From contig NZ_WOTN01000001.1 in NCBI RefSeq assembly GCF_010993745.1, positions 1,057,235 through 1,121,234 of the forward strand: a stretch of 64,000 nt of DNA. Reading direction: 5' to 3'. The translations under genes were made by a program, and so were the position numbers. The notes below the pieces were generated by a model that ran no database searches, was not told the origin of the DNA, and saw only the letters and a program-made list of their open reading frames with translations. Origin of the DNA: Fodinicola acaciae (GTDB taxonomy: Bacteria > Actinomycetota > Actinomycetes > Mycobacteriales > HKI-0501). The first letter of the stretch is position 1. Each line of letters begins with the position of its first letter. This document shows positions 8,601-16,695 of the stretch, piece by piece.

Positions 8601-11131
8601 TCGCGCGGCGGCCGGAGACCGACTCGCGGATCGTGACGACCGCGGTCGGTTTCGCGGCGCTCGGCGACGCCCTGCGCGGTGTTGGCGAGCTGGCGGCCGA
8701 GGGTGACCTGAGCGCCGACATCTACATCGGCTGGGACAACCAGCCGGAGGACTCGGACGTGATGGCGGCCGAGCTGTTGGAGGTCCTGGCGGCGCAGCCG
8801 TTGCCGAGCCAGGTCCGCCGGATCACCACAACGGTCGCCGGCAGCGGCCACTCGGTGATGCACCACCATTTCACCTTCCGGCCGGCCTCGACCGGTTTCG
8901 CCGAGGAGCGGCTGATCCGCGGCCTGCATCCGTACATCGCCGAGCGGATGCAGCTGCAGCGGCTGCGCAACTTCGACCTGACGCGCGTACCGTCCTCCGA
9001 CGAGGAGGTCTATCTCTTCAAGTGCGTCGCGCGGAAGAACCCGTCGGACCAGCGGCTGGTCGCGTTCGCGCAGGTGCGTGACCTGACGCCACTGCGCGAG
9101 CACGACGGCCGGCTGGTCGCGTTGCCGGCGGTGGAGGAGATCCTGGCGACCTGCCTGGACTCGCTGCGTCGCGCTCAGGCCCAGCGTCCGGCGCGCAACC
9201 GGTTCGACACCAACCGGATCGTCATCTACGTGTGGCCGCCGAGCGAGCTGACCGGCGAAGAGATGAACATGCTCGTCCAGCGCGTGCTGCCGACCGTCGT
9301 CGGCGCCGGCCTGGAGGAGGTGCTGTTCCTGGCCAAGCAGCGCGACCGCGCGACCGGCGAGCTGCACGAGATCGCCGTACGGATCAGTGAGCCGACCGGT
9401 TCCGGCGTACGGCTGAGCCTCAGCGAGCCGCCGACCGAGCCGGTCGAGCCGTTGGACGACTACCGGCTTAAGGTGCTGCGCGCGTCCAGCCGCAACACGG
9501 TCTATCCATACGAGGTCACCTCGATGCTCGGCGACTTCGTGGAATACGACCTCGACGAGTCGCATACGCTGACGCCGGTTGACCGGCCCAAGGGCCTGAA
9601 CACCGCGGCGATCGTCACCGGGGTGGTCAGTACGCCGACCAAGCGCCATCCGGACGGTGTGAAACGCGTCGTTTTACTTGGCGATCCGACGAAATCTCTC
9701 GGTGCGCTGTCCGAGCCGGAGTGCCGGCGGGTGAGCGCCGCGCTGGATCTCGCCGAGCGGATGCGCGTGCCGGTGGAGTGGTTCGCGCTGTCGGCCGGCG
9801 CGCGGATCTCGATGGACTCCGGCACCGAAAACATGGACTGGGTCGCCGTCGCGCTGAAGCGGATCGTCGAGTTCACGCAGGCAGGTGGCGAGATCAACAT
9901 CGTGGTCAACGGCATCAACGTCGGCGCGCAGCCATACTGGAACGCCGAGGCGACGATGCTGATGCACACCAAGGGCATTCTGGTGATGACGCCGGACTCG
10001 GCGATGGTGTTGACCGGCAAACAGGCCATGGACTTCTCCGGCGGCGTGTCGGCCGAGGACAACTTCGGCATCGGCGGTTACGACCGGGTGATGGGCCCGA
10101 ACGGCCAGGCGCAGTACTGGGCTCCGACGCTGGCGGCGGCGCGCGACGTGTTGATGGCGCACTACGACCACACGTACGTCGCTCCGGGCGAGGTCCGGCC
10201 GCGTCGTACGGCCACCTTCGATCCGCACGACCGCGATGTCTCCAGCTATCCGCACGCGGTGGAAGGCAGCGACTTCGCGACGGTCGGTGAGATCTTCTCG
10301 GCCGAGCTCAACCCCGACCGGAAGAAGCCGTTTGACATCCGTACGGTGATGCGAGCGCTGTCCGACCAGGACCACGCGGTGCTGGAGCGGTGGGCCGGCA
10401 TGGCCGACGCGGACACCGCGGTGGTGCAGGACGTGCACCTCGGCGGCGTCCCGGTCTGCCTGCTCGGCATCGAGTCGCGGGCCGTGCCGCGTCGCGGCTT
10501 CCCGCCGACCGACGGCCCTGACACCTACACCGCCGGCACGCTTTTCCCGTTGTCGTCCAAAAAGGCCGCTCGCGCGATCAACGCGGCCAGCGGCAACCGG
10601 CCGCTGGTCGTGCTGGCCAACCTGTCCGGCTTCGACGGCTCGCCGGAGTCGATGCGCAAGCTGCAGCTGGAATACGGCGCGGAGATCGGCCGTGCCATCG
10701 TGAACTTCCGCGGCCCGATCGTGTTCTGCGTGATCTCGCGCTATCACGGTGGCGCGTTCGTGGTGTTTTCCAAGGCGCTCAACCCCAACATGACCGTGTT
10801 GGCGTTGGAAGGCTCGTACGCGTCGGTGCTCGGTGGCGCTCCGGCCGCCGCGGTCGTCTTCGCCGGTGATGTCAACGCACGTACGGCCGCCGATCCGCGT
10901 GTCGTGGACCTGGAGGCCCGGCTCGCGTCGGCCTCCGCCGCCGAGCGGTCGGCCCTGCGAGCCGAGCTGGACGAGCTGCGGGTGGCCGTACGCGCCGAGA
11001 AGCTCGGCGAGGTGGCGACCGAATTCGACCGCGTCCACAGCATCCAGCGAGCCGTCGAGGTCGGCTCGGTGGACGCGGTGATCAGCGTCGCCGAGCTGCG
11101 TCCACGGATCATCGCTGCCATCAACTCCTGA
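5687..11131 (+). CDS. Single-chain multidomain acyl-CoA carboxylase (eukaryotic ACC-like)
   Basis: One 1814-residue chain carries the whole biotin-dependent carboxylation cycle. The biotin carboxylase is at residues 1-450 (ATP-grasp glycine loop KATAGGGGRG near 165; EVNTRLQVEHP near 295). The biotin carrier domain has ESMKME with the biotinylated Lys621. An ACC-central-like region spans about 690-1250, and a carboxyltransferase about 1260-1814 (YPYEVTSMLG at its start). Most bacteria use separate subunits; this order (BC, BCCP, central, CT) is that of eukaryotic acetyl-CoA carboxylase and of the single-chain carboxylases known from some actinobacteria. Acetyl-CoA, propionyl-CoA or long-chain acyl-CoA are all possible substrates. 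The GTG start has GAGGAGG nine bases upstream. It forms a single-gene unit followed by a hairpin. Confidence 0.93.
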   Translation: MFSRVAIVNRGEAAMRLIHAVRDIAAETGTRIETVALHTDVDRTATFVREADIAYDLGPASARPYLDLKVLEQALVDTGADAAWVGWGFVAEDPAFAELCEKVGVTFVGPSAEAMRRLGDKIGAKLIAEEVGVPVAPWSRGAVETLEAAKRSAAEVGYPLMLKATAGGGGRGIRVITNEAELVDAYERTSQEAARAFGSGIVFLERLVTGARHVEVQVIADGQGTAWALGVRDCSVQRRNQKVIEESASPVLSAEQAAELKTSAERLAIAVGYCGAATVEFLYHPGDRMFAFLEVNTRLQVEHPITESTTGFDLVKAQLQVASGNKLTGEPPVERGHAIEARLNAEDPDRDFAPSPGRIARLDLPAGPGIRVDTGVSEGDRIPADFDSMIAKIIAYGRDRDEALGRLRRAMAETTVIIEGGATNKSFVLDLLDQPEVVDGSADTGWIDRVRGEGRLVLHRHAGVALTAAAIEAYEEAERVERQRLLSTAFGGRPQVQHQSGRPLDLKLRGVTYRVRVARVGAQRFRVGVEAGDSVRVAEVELDRFDEHTGHITVNGARHRLLTGTHGPIHLVEVDGVAHRVSRDEGGVMRSPAPALVVATPMAIGAEVEAGAPVIVLESMKMETVVRAPFKARLKELAVSVGSQVETGAPLLRLEPVAEEGAATETVDDSVEIDLPAPRDDVPDRVRASRGLEDLRSLLLGFDVDPYDVRRTLDDYVAARRALNGRRMLAEELELVAVFADICELSRNKPGVEELGANNHVRSAREHFHSYLQSLDAERAGLSASFQSRLAKVLGHYGITDLERTPELEAAVFRIFLAQQNAGTNTNVIMTLLREWLRELSPGEAMREPAGLALEHLVSATQVRFPAVSDLARGVVFAWFAQPLLRRTRARVYADVRSHLRELDRDPAAPDRAERIREMVAASEPLVRLLGQRLHKDVDHAPLLEVLTRRYYGNRSLEDVHTEPVAGCTFVVARRPETDSRIVTTAVGFAALGDALRGVGELAAEGDLSADIYIGWDNQPEDSDVMAAELLEVLAAQPLPSQVRRITTTVAGSGHSVMHHHFTFRPASTGFAEERLIRGLHPYIAERMQLQRLRNFDLTRVPSSDEEVYLFKCVARKNPSDQRLVAFAQVRDLTPLREHDGRLVALPAVEEILATCLDSLRRAQAQRPARNRFDTNRIVIYVWPPSELTGEEMNMLVQRVLPTVVGAGLEEVLFLAKQRDRATGELHEIAVRISEPTGSGVRLSLSEPPTEPVEPLDDYRLKVLRASSRNTVYPYEVTSMLGDFVEYDLDESHTLTPVDRPKGLNTAAIVTGVVSTPTKRHPDGVKRVVLLGDPTKSLGALSEPECRRVSAALDLAERMRVPVEWFALSAGARISMDSGTENMDWVAVALKRIVEFTQAGGEINIVVNGINVGAQPYWNAEATMLMHTKGILVMTPDSAMVLTGKQAMDFSGGVSAEDNFGIGGYDRVMGPNGQAQYWAPTLAAARDVLMAHYDHTYVAPGEVRPRRTATFDPHDRDVSSYPHAVEGSDFATVGEIFSAELNPDRKKPFDIRTVMRALSDQDHAVLERWAGMADADTAVVQDVHLGGVPVCLLGIESRAVPRRGFPPTDGPDTYTAGTLFPLSSKKAARAINAASGNRPLVVLANLSGFDGSPESMRKLQLEYGAEIGRAIVNFRGPIVFCVISRYHGGAFVVFSKALNPNMTVLALEGSYASVLGGAPAAAVVFAGDVNARTAADPRVVDLEARLASASAAERSALRAELDELRVAVRAEKLGEVATEFDRVHSIQRAVEVGSVDAVISVAELRPRIIAAINS

Positions 11132-11143
11132 AAACGGCTGCAA

Positions 11144-11182
11144 CCTTTCCGCTGCCTGGGTGTCTGACTGGCAGCGGAAAGG
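11144..11182 (+). terminator. Hairpin after the carboxylase, covering the next ribosome site
   Basis: Arms CCTTTCCGCTGCC (11144-11156) and GGCAGCGGAAAGG (11170-11182) are perfectly complementary around a 13-base loop. It starts 12 bases after the carboxylase stop and has no U-tract. The right arm contains the GGAAAGG ribosome site of the next gene (start 11189), so the fold could both end transcription and mask translation. Confidence 0.7.
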
Positions 11183-11188
11183 ACGGCG

Positions 11189-11639
11189 ATGGCGAGAGCG
11201 ACGTGGCTTGCGGCTTCGGTGGTGGCGTTGGTTGCCGTGCTGGCGATCGTCGTCTGGCAGGTCGGCGATCGCGACGCACCGGTGCCGGTCGCATCCTCGA
11301 CCTCGATGTCGGTCAACTTTGTCAACGCGGCGTCCGCTCTCTACCTCGACAGCGAGGCCGACGGTCGCGTGTTTGCCATCAATGGCCACGGAAGTGCGAG
11401 CCAGCGGTGGATGGCGGCCGGTTCGTTGCGTAACTGCCACACCTGGCCTGTGTCTGGACGGAGGCGTCTCGGCCAGGGCATGCGACGGCAGCGCGGCACA
11501 ACGGTGGACGGTCTCGGCCGACGGGCGGGTGCTGCATCGTACGACCGGATTGTGCTTGGCCTACGAGGAAACCGGCTCGGTCAGGCTTGCTCGCTGTGGT
11601 CCGGCGCTGTCGTTGCGTTGGCTGATCGGCGTTTCCTGA
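11189..11639 (+). pseudogene. Frameshifted membrane-anchored ricin-type lectin-like protein
   Basis: The first frame (from ATG 11189) encodes a signal anchor (hydrophobic residues 7-24), then a trefoil-like start (NAASALYLDSEADG, SQRWMAAG). After about base 11430 the homology continues in another frame (GLCLDGGVSARACDG, AQRWTV, TTGLCLAYEE) and ends at TGA 11637-11639. The two QxW-type motifs and the repeated CL(D/A) pattern are those of ricin B-type beta-trefoil lectins. A one-base deletion, or two-base insertion, near 11430 would join them. Only about one and a half repeats remain, so it is short for a full trefoil. Its end overlaps the convergent permease gene by 59 bases. A sequencing error cannot be excluded. 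Confidence 0.6.
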
Positions 11640-12999
11640 TGACGAAGTGCGCGACGACCAGGATCGCGAAGAACGGCAGGCCGGCCATCCAGGCCGTGTC
11701 GAGGCCCTTGATGAAGGCGGTGGAAACCATGACCGCGAAAAGGAAAAGCGCGGCGACGCCGGAGGTGTAGGGCGCACCCCACAGCCGCACCGGCGCCTTT
11801 TGCTGACTGGCACGGCGAAAAGCCCAGTGCGTCACCAGGATCAGGATCCACACCAGCAACGCTCCGAAGATCGAGATGCCGAACAACGCCACGTACGCGC
11901 TGTTCGCGGCGACCGCGGAGAGCGTGGCGGCGAGCGCCAATCCGAGCGCTGACAACAAAAGCGCGTTGCGCGGCACGCCGGAGGCGCTGAGCCGGCCGGT
12001 CCAGGCCGGCGCGTAGCGGTCGGTGGCCAGCGAGTGCAGCATCCGGGTGGTCAGATAGAGATTGGTGTTGGCGCTGGAAAGTGCCGCGGTCAGCACGACG
12101 AAGTTGGTGATGGCCGCGGCGGCCGGGATGCCGGCGCTCTGGAAGACGCGTACGAACGGACTCGCGTCGACCGAGCCGCCTTGCGCGGTCACCGTCCACG
12201 GCACGACGGCGAGCACGATCGCGATGGCCAACACGTAGAAAAGCACCAGCCGGACGACCATCCGACGCGCCGCCCTGGGGATGTCGCGCTCCGGTTGCTT
12301 CGACTCCGCCGCGGTCACCGCGACGACCTCGGTGCCGATGTAGCTGAACAGCACGAAAACCATCGCCAGGAACAGGCCACCGAGGCCGTTGGGCAGGAAA
12401 CCGCCGTGACCGACCAGGTTGCCGAGGCCGGTCGGCGGCGATTTGGGCAGGCCGACGGTGATCAGCAACAGGCCGAGCAGGACGAAGACGACGATCGCGA
12501 CGACCTTGATCATCGCGAACCAGTACTCGACGGTGCCGAAAAACCGTACGGCCATCGCGTTGGAAACCAGCACCAGCAACGAAAACACGACCACCGGCAG
12601 CCACAACGGGACCTGCGGCCACCAGAACTGGATGTAGAGGCCGGCCGCGACGACCTCGCCGCCGACGGCGATGCACTGGATGGCCCAGTAGGTCCAGCGC
12701 TGCACGAAACCGGCCAGCGGTCCGAGATAGCGATGAGCGATCGCGCCGAACGAACCGGCTTCCGGGTGCACGACGACCATCTCGGCCAGGGCCCACGCCA
12801 CCACGAACGCGACGAGAGCGCACACCCCGTACGCGATGATGGTGCCGGGTCCGGCCTGTGAGATCGCCAGCGCCGAGCCGAGGAACAGGCCGGTGCCGAT
12901 CGCGCCGCCGAGGCCGATCATGCTCAGCTGCCTGCTGGTGAGCTCGCGCCGCAGTCCGCCGGTCTGGCCGGGGTGCTCCGTTGTGCTCGGACGCGTCAT
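11581..12999 (-). CDS. Amino-acid permease, APC superfamily
   Basis: The 472-residue protein has about 12 membrane segments and the diagnostic first-segment motif IGLGGAIGTGLFLGSA of the amino-acid transporter family of proton symporters. ESKQPERDIPRA in the middle loop is also typical. It is divergent from an XRE-cupin regulator and a PLP-dependent enzyme, so it probably imports the amino acid or amine that they sense and metabolise. The exact substrate cannot be read from sequence. No ribosome site precedes the ATG; the promoter sits so close that the mRNA is probably leaderless. Confidence 0.92.
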   Translation of the reverse strand: MTRPSTTEHPGQTGGLRRELTSRQLSMIGLGGAIGTGLFLGSALAISQAGPGTIIAYGVCALVAFVVAWALAEMVVVHPEAGSFGAIAHRYLGPLAGFVQRWTYWAIQCIAVGGEVVAAGLYIQFWWPQVPLWLPVVVFSLLVLVSNAMAVRFFGTVEYWFAMIKVVAIVVFVLLGLLLITVGLPKSPPTGLGNLVGHGGFLPNGLGGLFLAMVFVLFSYIGTEVVAVTAAESKQPERDIPRAARRMVVRLVLFYVLAIAIVLAVVPWTVTAQGGSVDASPFVRVFQSAGIPAAAAITNFVVLTAALSSANTNLYLTTRMLHSLATDRYAPAWTGRLSASGVPRNALLLSALGLALAATLSAVAANSAYVALFGISIFGALLVWILILVTHWAFRRASQQKAPVRLWGAPYTSGVAALFLFAVMVSTAFIKGLDTAWMAGLPFFAILVVAHFVIRKRRSANATTAPDHSEQA

Positions 13000-13007
13000 G
13001 CTCAGGC

Positions 13008-13036
13008 AGTCTGCGGCCGGCCGGCAGGCGTGTCAA
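13008..13036 (-). promoter_or_regulatory. Promoter of the amino-acid permease
   Basis: On the minus strand a perfect TTGACA (13036-13031) is followed after 17 bases by CAGACT (13013-13008). The predicted start falls within a few bases of the ATG at 12999, and no ribosome site is present, which fits leaderless translation. Confidence 0.65.
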
Positions 13037-13049
13037 CGGCCGGATCGTG

Positions 13050-13090
13050 ACACTGTGGCTAAAGTGTTTCAGCCCACCTAAAATCGTACG
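13050..13090 (+). promoter_or_regulatory. Candidate promoter and operator of the XRE-cupin regulator
   Basis: TAAAAT (13079-13084) lies seven bases before the GTG start and no ribosome site is present, again suggesting a leaderless transcript. The short inverted repeat ACACT/AGTGT (13050-13054 and 13063-13067) sits where a -35 would be and could be an operator in the divergent region. Confidence 0.4.
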
Positions 13091-13627
13091 GTGGTCGGGG
13101 AACGGGTTCGCGAGCTGCGGACGGCGCGGTCGATGACGGTGACCGAGCTGGCCAGGGCGGCCGACGTGTCGGTCGGGATGATCAGCCAGGTCGAGCGCGG
13201 CGTCACCGATCCCAGCCTGGAGACGCTACGCCGGATCGCGCGTGCGCTGGACACGCCGCTGTTCAGCCTGTTCCAGGAGTCGGACCCGGAGCCGGTCGCG
13301 GTGGTACGCGCCGGCAGCCGGATGGACGTGCGGTCGCCGCGCGGCGAGATCGCCTACCAGCGCGTGTCGGCCGGTGGCAGCCGGATCGAGGTGCTGGAAG
13401 GGCGGTTGGAGGCGGGTGCCGTGTCATCGGAGACCGGCTGGAGCCACCCGTCCGAGGAATGCGCGGTCGTGCTGGCCGGCCGGTTGGTGGTCGAGGTCGA
13501 CGGCGTGCGCCACGAGCTGCGCGCCGGCGACAGCGCCACCTTCGACTCACGGCGGCCACACCGCTATCTCAACGAGACCGCCAGGCCGGTCCGCTTCCTG
13601 CTCGCGGTCACACCGCCGAGCTACTGA
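13091..13627 (+). CDS. XRE-family regulator with cupin domain
   Basis: The 178-residue protein has an N-terminal helix-turn-helix (residues 2-58, with LARAADVSVGMISQVERG as the DNA-reading part) and a C-terminal cupin (about 75-175, with SHPSEECAVVLAGRLVVEV and DSRRPHRYLNE). Proteins of this build often control uptake and breakdown of amines or amino acids, with the cupin as ligand sensor. It lies between a divergent amino-acid permease and, 10 bases downstream, a PLP-dependent enzyme, so it probably regulates both. Confidence 0.92.
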   Translation: MVGERVRELRTARSMTVTELARAADVSVGMISQVERGVTDPSLETLRRIARALDTPLFSLFQESDPEPVAVVRAGSRMDVRSPRGEIAYQRVSAGGSRIEVLEGRLEAGAVSSETGWSHPSEECAVVLAGRLVVEVDGVRHELRAGDSATFDSRRPHRYLNETARPVRFLLAVTPPSY

Positions 13628-13637
13628 CAGGGGTGCG

Positions 13638-14771
13638 ATGCTCACCAGTGCGCAGTTTCGCGACAACTTTCCGATGCTGGCCCACACCGTCCATCTGGCC
13701 AGCTGCAGCCAGGGTGCGCTGTCCGGCGAGCTGACCGTGGCGCTCGCCGAGCTGACCGCCAGCCTGCACGCGTACGGCGCGCCGTGGCAGGTCTGGATGA
13801 CCGAGGTCGACCAGGCTCGCGACCGGTTCGCCGAGCTGATCGGCGCGAGTCCGGACGAGGTCGCGATCGTCGCGTGCGCGTCGGATGGGGCGTACCAGAT
13901 CGCCTCCACAAAGGACTGGTCGCGGCGGCCGGTCGTGGTGACCACCGACATGGAGTTTCCATCGATCGGCCATGTCTGGCTGGCTCAGGCACCGCGCGGC
14001 GCCGAGGTCGTGCATGTGCCGGAGCGAGACGCGACGGTCGATGCCGACGAGCTGGTGGCGGCGATCGACGAGCGTACGGCGCTGGTGTCGGTGCCGCTTG
14101 CGTCCTACCGAAACGGCGCACGGATGCCGGTCGAAGCCGCCGTCGCGCGCGCTCGCGAGGTCGGTGCGCGGGTGTTCGTCGACGCGTACCAGGCCGCCGG
14201 TGTGCTCCCCATCGACGTACGCGCGCTCGGCTGCGACTATCTGGTCGCCGGAGCCCTGAAATACCTGCTCGGCCTGCCGGGACTCGCCTTTCTCTACGCG
14301 CGCGACGGGGTCACCGACGATCTGCCGCCGCAGCTGACCGGCTGGTTCGGCCGGGTCGACCCGTTTCGCTTCGACCCGCGGCGGCTGGACTTTCCGGCGC
14401 GGGCTCGCCGTTTCGAGACCGGCACACCGGCGATCCCGGCCGCGTACGCCGCCAACGCCGGCCTGCGGCTGTTGTCCCGCGTCGATCCGTACGCGGTCGG
14501 CCGGCACGTGACCGCCCTGGCCACGCGTACGGCCGAGCGGCTGCGGGCGGCGGGGGAGAAGGTGTGGCTGCCTGCTTCGCCCCCTGGCCCGCAGGTCGCA
14601 CTGGTCGACGACGATCCGGACCGGCTGGCCGCATACCTGTCGAGGCGCCGCATCTTCACGGCGCCTCGCGGCAACGTCCTGCGCCTGTCTTTTCATTACT
14701 ACAACAACGATTCCGATGTGGACGCCGCGCTGGCGGCGATCGCCGACTACCGCGCCGGCATCGCAATCTGA
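13638..14771 (+). CDS. Class V aminotransferase-fold PLP enzyme
   Basis: The start at ATG 13638 gives 377 residues, normal for class V enzymes (kynureninase, cysteine desulfurase or isopenicillin epimerase-like). Lys208 in GALKYLLGLPG is the expected Schiff-base residue and VDAYQAAG holds the PLP-binding Asp. No ribosome-distant start is needed; the gene follows the regulator by 10 bases. An open frame extends far upstream but overlaps the regulator and lacks homology. It probably acts on the amino acid taken up by the neighbouring permease. Its 3' end overlaps the convergent BNR gene by 25 bases. Confidence 0.88.
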   Translation: MLTSAQFRDNFPMLAHTVHLASCSQGALSGELTVALAELTASLHAYGAPWQVWMTEVDQARDRFAELIGASPDEVAIVACASDGAYQIASTKDWSRRPVVVTTDMEFPSIGHVWLAQAPRGAEVVHVPERDATVDADELVAAIDERTALVSVPLASYRNGARMPVEAAVARAREVGARVFVDAYQAAGVLPIDVRALGCDYLVAGALKYLLGLPGLAFLYARDGVTDDLPPQLTGWFGRVDPFRFDPRRLDFPARARRFETGTPAIPAAYAANAGLRLLSRVDPYAVGRHVTALATRTAERLRAAGEKVWLPASPPGPQVALVDDDPDRLAAYLSRRRIFTAPRGNVLRLSFHYYNNDSDVDAALAAIADYRAGIAI

Positions 14772-15955
14772 CTCCAGTGCAGGCCGTCGTCGGAGACGAT
14801 CAGCCTGGCCGCGTTCATGCCGCCGGTCGCGGGATGGACGAGAGCCGCGTACGCGCCGGTCACCGTACGCTCGATGCCGGCCGCGTGTGCCGTGCCGGGG
14901 ATCGGCGTGAAGGTCTTGCCGCCGTCCGTGCTCCGCAGCAGGGTGGTGGCCGGATCCGGGGAGTTCAGCGGCGGCCGGCCGATCATGGTGCCGTCCGGCA
15001 GCACGTACAGGTCGCTGAGCGCCATGCCGAGAGCTTGTCGCTGCCACGTCCTGCCGCTGTCGTGTGACACCAGCACGCCGGGCGTCTTGTCGGTCGCGCC
15101 AGCCGTCGCCACCAGCGCGTACGCGGTGCCGTCACTGGTCGTCGATGGCGCGTTGACACATCCGGCGCTGCCCGGGATGGGGTAGGTCGACCACGACGCG
15201 CCGCGGTCGGTGCTCACGCTCAGCGCACACGACGGCTTGTCGCCAGGCAGCACCACGCGCTTGGCGGCCCACATGCGGCCTGCCGAATCGACCGTGACCT
15301 CGGTCGGTGTCGGAGGCTGGTGCGCCAATGGATGCCATGCGCCGGTCGCCGGATCGACCGCGTAGACCTCACAGGCCGTGTCGTTCTCGCACAACGACCG
15401 CGCGGTCCAGCCGTCCGGGACCGCCTGCTTGACGGCCGAGTTCACGTAGGCGGTGATTTGCCGGGAAGTCGAGCCGGTGGTGGCCACACCGGTCGTCGGG
15501 GTGCCTTCGACTCGCGTCCAGAGGCGGCCGGAGGTGTCACTGACATATCCGCCGAAGGAAATGGTGGTCGGACCGAGCACGTCGACTGAGTCTGTGCGGC
15601 GGGTGTTCGGCGGAGGTGCCGTCCACTGCCAGCTCCGGCCGCCGTCCGCGGTGAAGCTCACGCCAACGACCCCGTTTTCGTCTCGTTGAGGCACAAACGC
15701 GTGGTGGCTGTCGACCGGGATCATCGCGTCGACGTAGACCTGGGCCGGGACAGGCTTCGCCGGTGTGGTGGACCGGGTGTGCGGTCCGGCCGTACCGATC
15801 GCGGCGACGCCGACCACGACGGCCGCGGCGGTCGTGCCGATGGTGGTGGCGACTCGGCGGCGGCGGATGCGTTCGCCGGACCGTACGACCTCGGCGAAGT
15901 CCGGCACGACGACGCTGTCGCGTACGTCCTGTGCGAGTTCCCTGAGCTCAAGCAT
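14747..15955 (-). CDS. Membrane-anchored BNR/Asp-box repeat protein co-transcribed with ECF sigma
   Basis: The 402-residue protein has a cytoplasmic segment of about 35 residues (LRELAQDVRDSV, then ERIRRRR), one membrane segment (about 38-58) and an extracytoplasmic domain with at least five Asp-box motifs (FTADGGRSW, VSTDRGASW, VSHDSGRTW, LRSTDGGKTF, VSDDGLHW), the signature of sialidase-like beta-propellers. No sialidase catalytic set is evident. ATG 15955 overlaps the sigma stop by 8 bases, so the two are translationally coupled. Position and topology suit a sigma regulator with an external sensor, but the short cytoplasmic part has no recognised anti-sigma motif. Confidence 0.8.
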   Translation of the reverse strand: MLELRELAQDVRDSVVVPDFAEVVRSGERIRRRRVATTIGTTAAAVVVGVAAIGTAGPHTRSTTPAKPVPAQVYVDAMIPVDSHHAFVPQRDENGVVGVSFTADGGRSWQWTAPPPNTRRTDSVDVLGPTTISFGGYVSDTSGRLWTRVEGTPTTGVATTGSTSRQITAYVNSAVKQAVPDGWTARSLCENDTACEVYAVDPATGAWHPLAHQPPTPTEVTVDSAGRMWAAKRVVLPGDKPSCALSVSTDRGASWSTYPIPGSAGCVNAPSTTSDGTAYALVATAGATDKTPGVLVSHDSGRTWQRQALGMALSDLYVLPDGTMIGRPPLNSPDPATTLLRSTDGGKTFTPIPGTAHAAGIERTVTGAYAALVHPATGGMNAARLIVSDDGLHWSQIAMPAR

Positions 15956-16496
15956 CGTCCTCGTCCTCTGTTCCGAGCTGCTCGGCGAGCCGGAGCCGGC
16001 CACGCCGGATCCACGACTTCACCGTCCCGAGCGGAGCGGCCATGATCTCGGCGACGCTGGCGATGTCCAGGTCGGCCAGGTAGTGCAGCGCGATCGCCTC
16101 CCGCTGCCGCATCGGCAGCGCCTGCAGAGCGGTCAACAGTGCCACGCGGTCGGGCGACAGACCCGGAATGTCCGGCGGTGGTGCGCTGCGATGCAGCAGT
16201 ACGTCCAACCGTCTGCGCCGGCGATAGCGACTGCGGGCGATGTTGCGGGCGACCGTCAGCAGCCAGGCCTCCGGATTGCTGGCGGCGCGCACCTTCGCCG
16301 GCGAGGCGACCGCTCTGGCGAAGGCCTCCTGCACGGCGTCCTGCGCCTCGGCCATGCTGCCGGTCAGGCCGTACACGGTGGCGAGGATGCGGTGTGCGTA
16401 GCCGCGATACATCTGCTCGATCGCCGCGATGTGTTCCGCGCGGCCACCGGTGCCGGCGACCTGGTCAGGGGTCACCACCGCCGAGCTGCCATCCAC
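15948..16496 (-). CDS. ECF RNA polymerase sigma factor
   Basis: Region 2 (YRGYAHRILATVYGLTGSMA, then AQDAVQEAF) and region 4 (LPMRQREAIALHYL, then IAEIM-like HTH and GTVKSWIRRGRLRL) are clear. I chose GTG 16496 (182 residues), with GGAGG just upstream, over an ATG at 16607 that would add 37 low-quality residues; the 4-base spacing is short, so the start is uncertain. It is followed by the coupled BNR membrane protein, the likely partner or regulator. The group and target promoter are not identified. Confidence 0.85.
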   Translation of the reverse strand: MDGSSAVVTPDQVAGTGGRAEHIAAIEQMYRGYAHRILATVYGLTGSMAEAQDAVQEAFARAVASPAKVRAASNPEAWLLTVARNIARSRYRRRRRLDVLLHRSAPPPDIPGLSPDRVALLTALQALPMRQREAIALHYLADLDIASVAEIMAAPLGTVKSWIRRGRLRLAEQLGTEDEDDA

Positions 16497-16695
16497 TGTG
16501 CCTCCGTCGTCGATCGATCGTCTCACCGAGTCGACCCACGGCAGCGGCGCGAGGATGCAGCGCGGCAGCGGAATCCTCGACCTGACACCGCCGTTCGCTG
16601 TCGGCATATTCCGTCAGCAGCGAACGCGCTGCCATGCCGCTGCGGCGCGTGCTTGTGTGAGATCACGCCCAAATCGCAACGGAGGTGCGTGAGCG

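Noticed and set aside
5597..9649. 1350-residue open frame on the minus strand
   Set aside because: It lies wholly antisense to the carboxylase, is Arg/His/Asp/Gln-rich, and is a typical mirror frame of high-GC coding DNA without motifs.
9674..11440. 588-residue minus-strand open frame
   Set aside because: Antisense to the carboxyltransferase domain; its composition is that of a mirror frame.
13242..13637. N-terminal extension of the class V PLP enzyme
   Set aside because: The upstream in-frame part overlaps the XRE-cupin gene out of frame and is Arg-rich; the PLP fold begins at ATG 13638.
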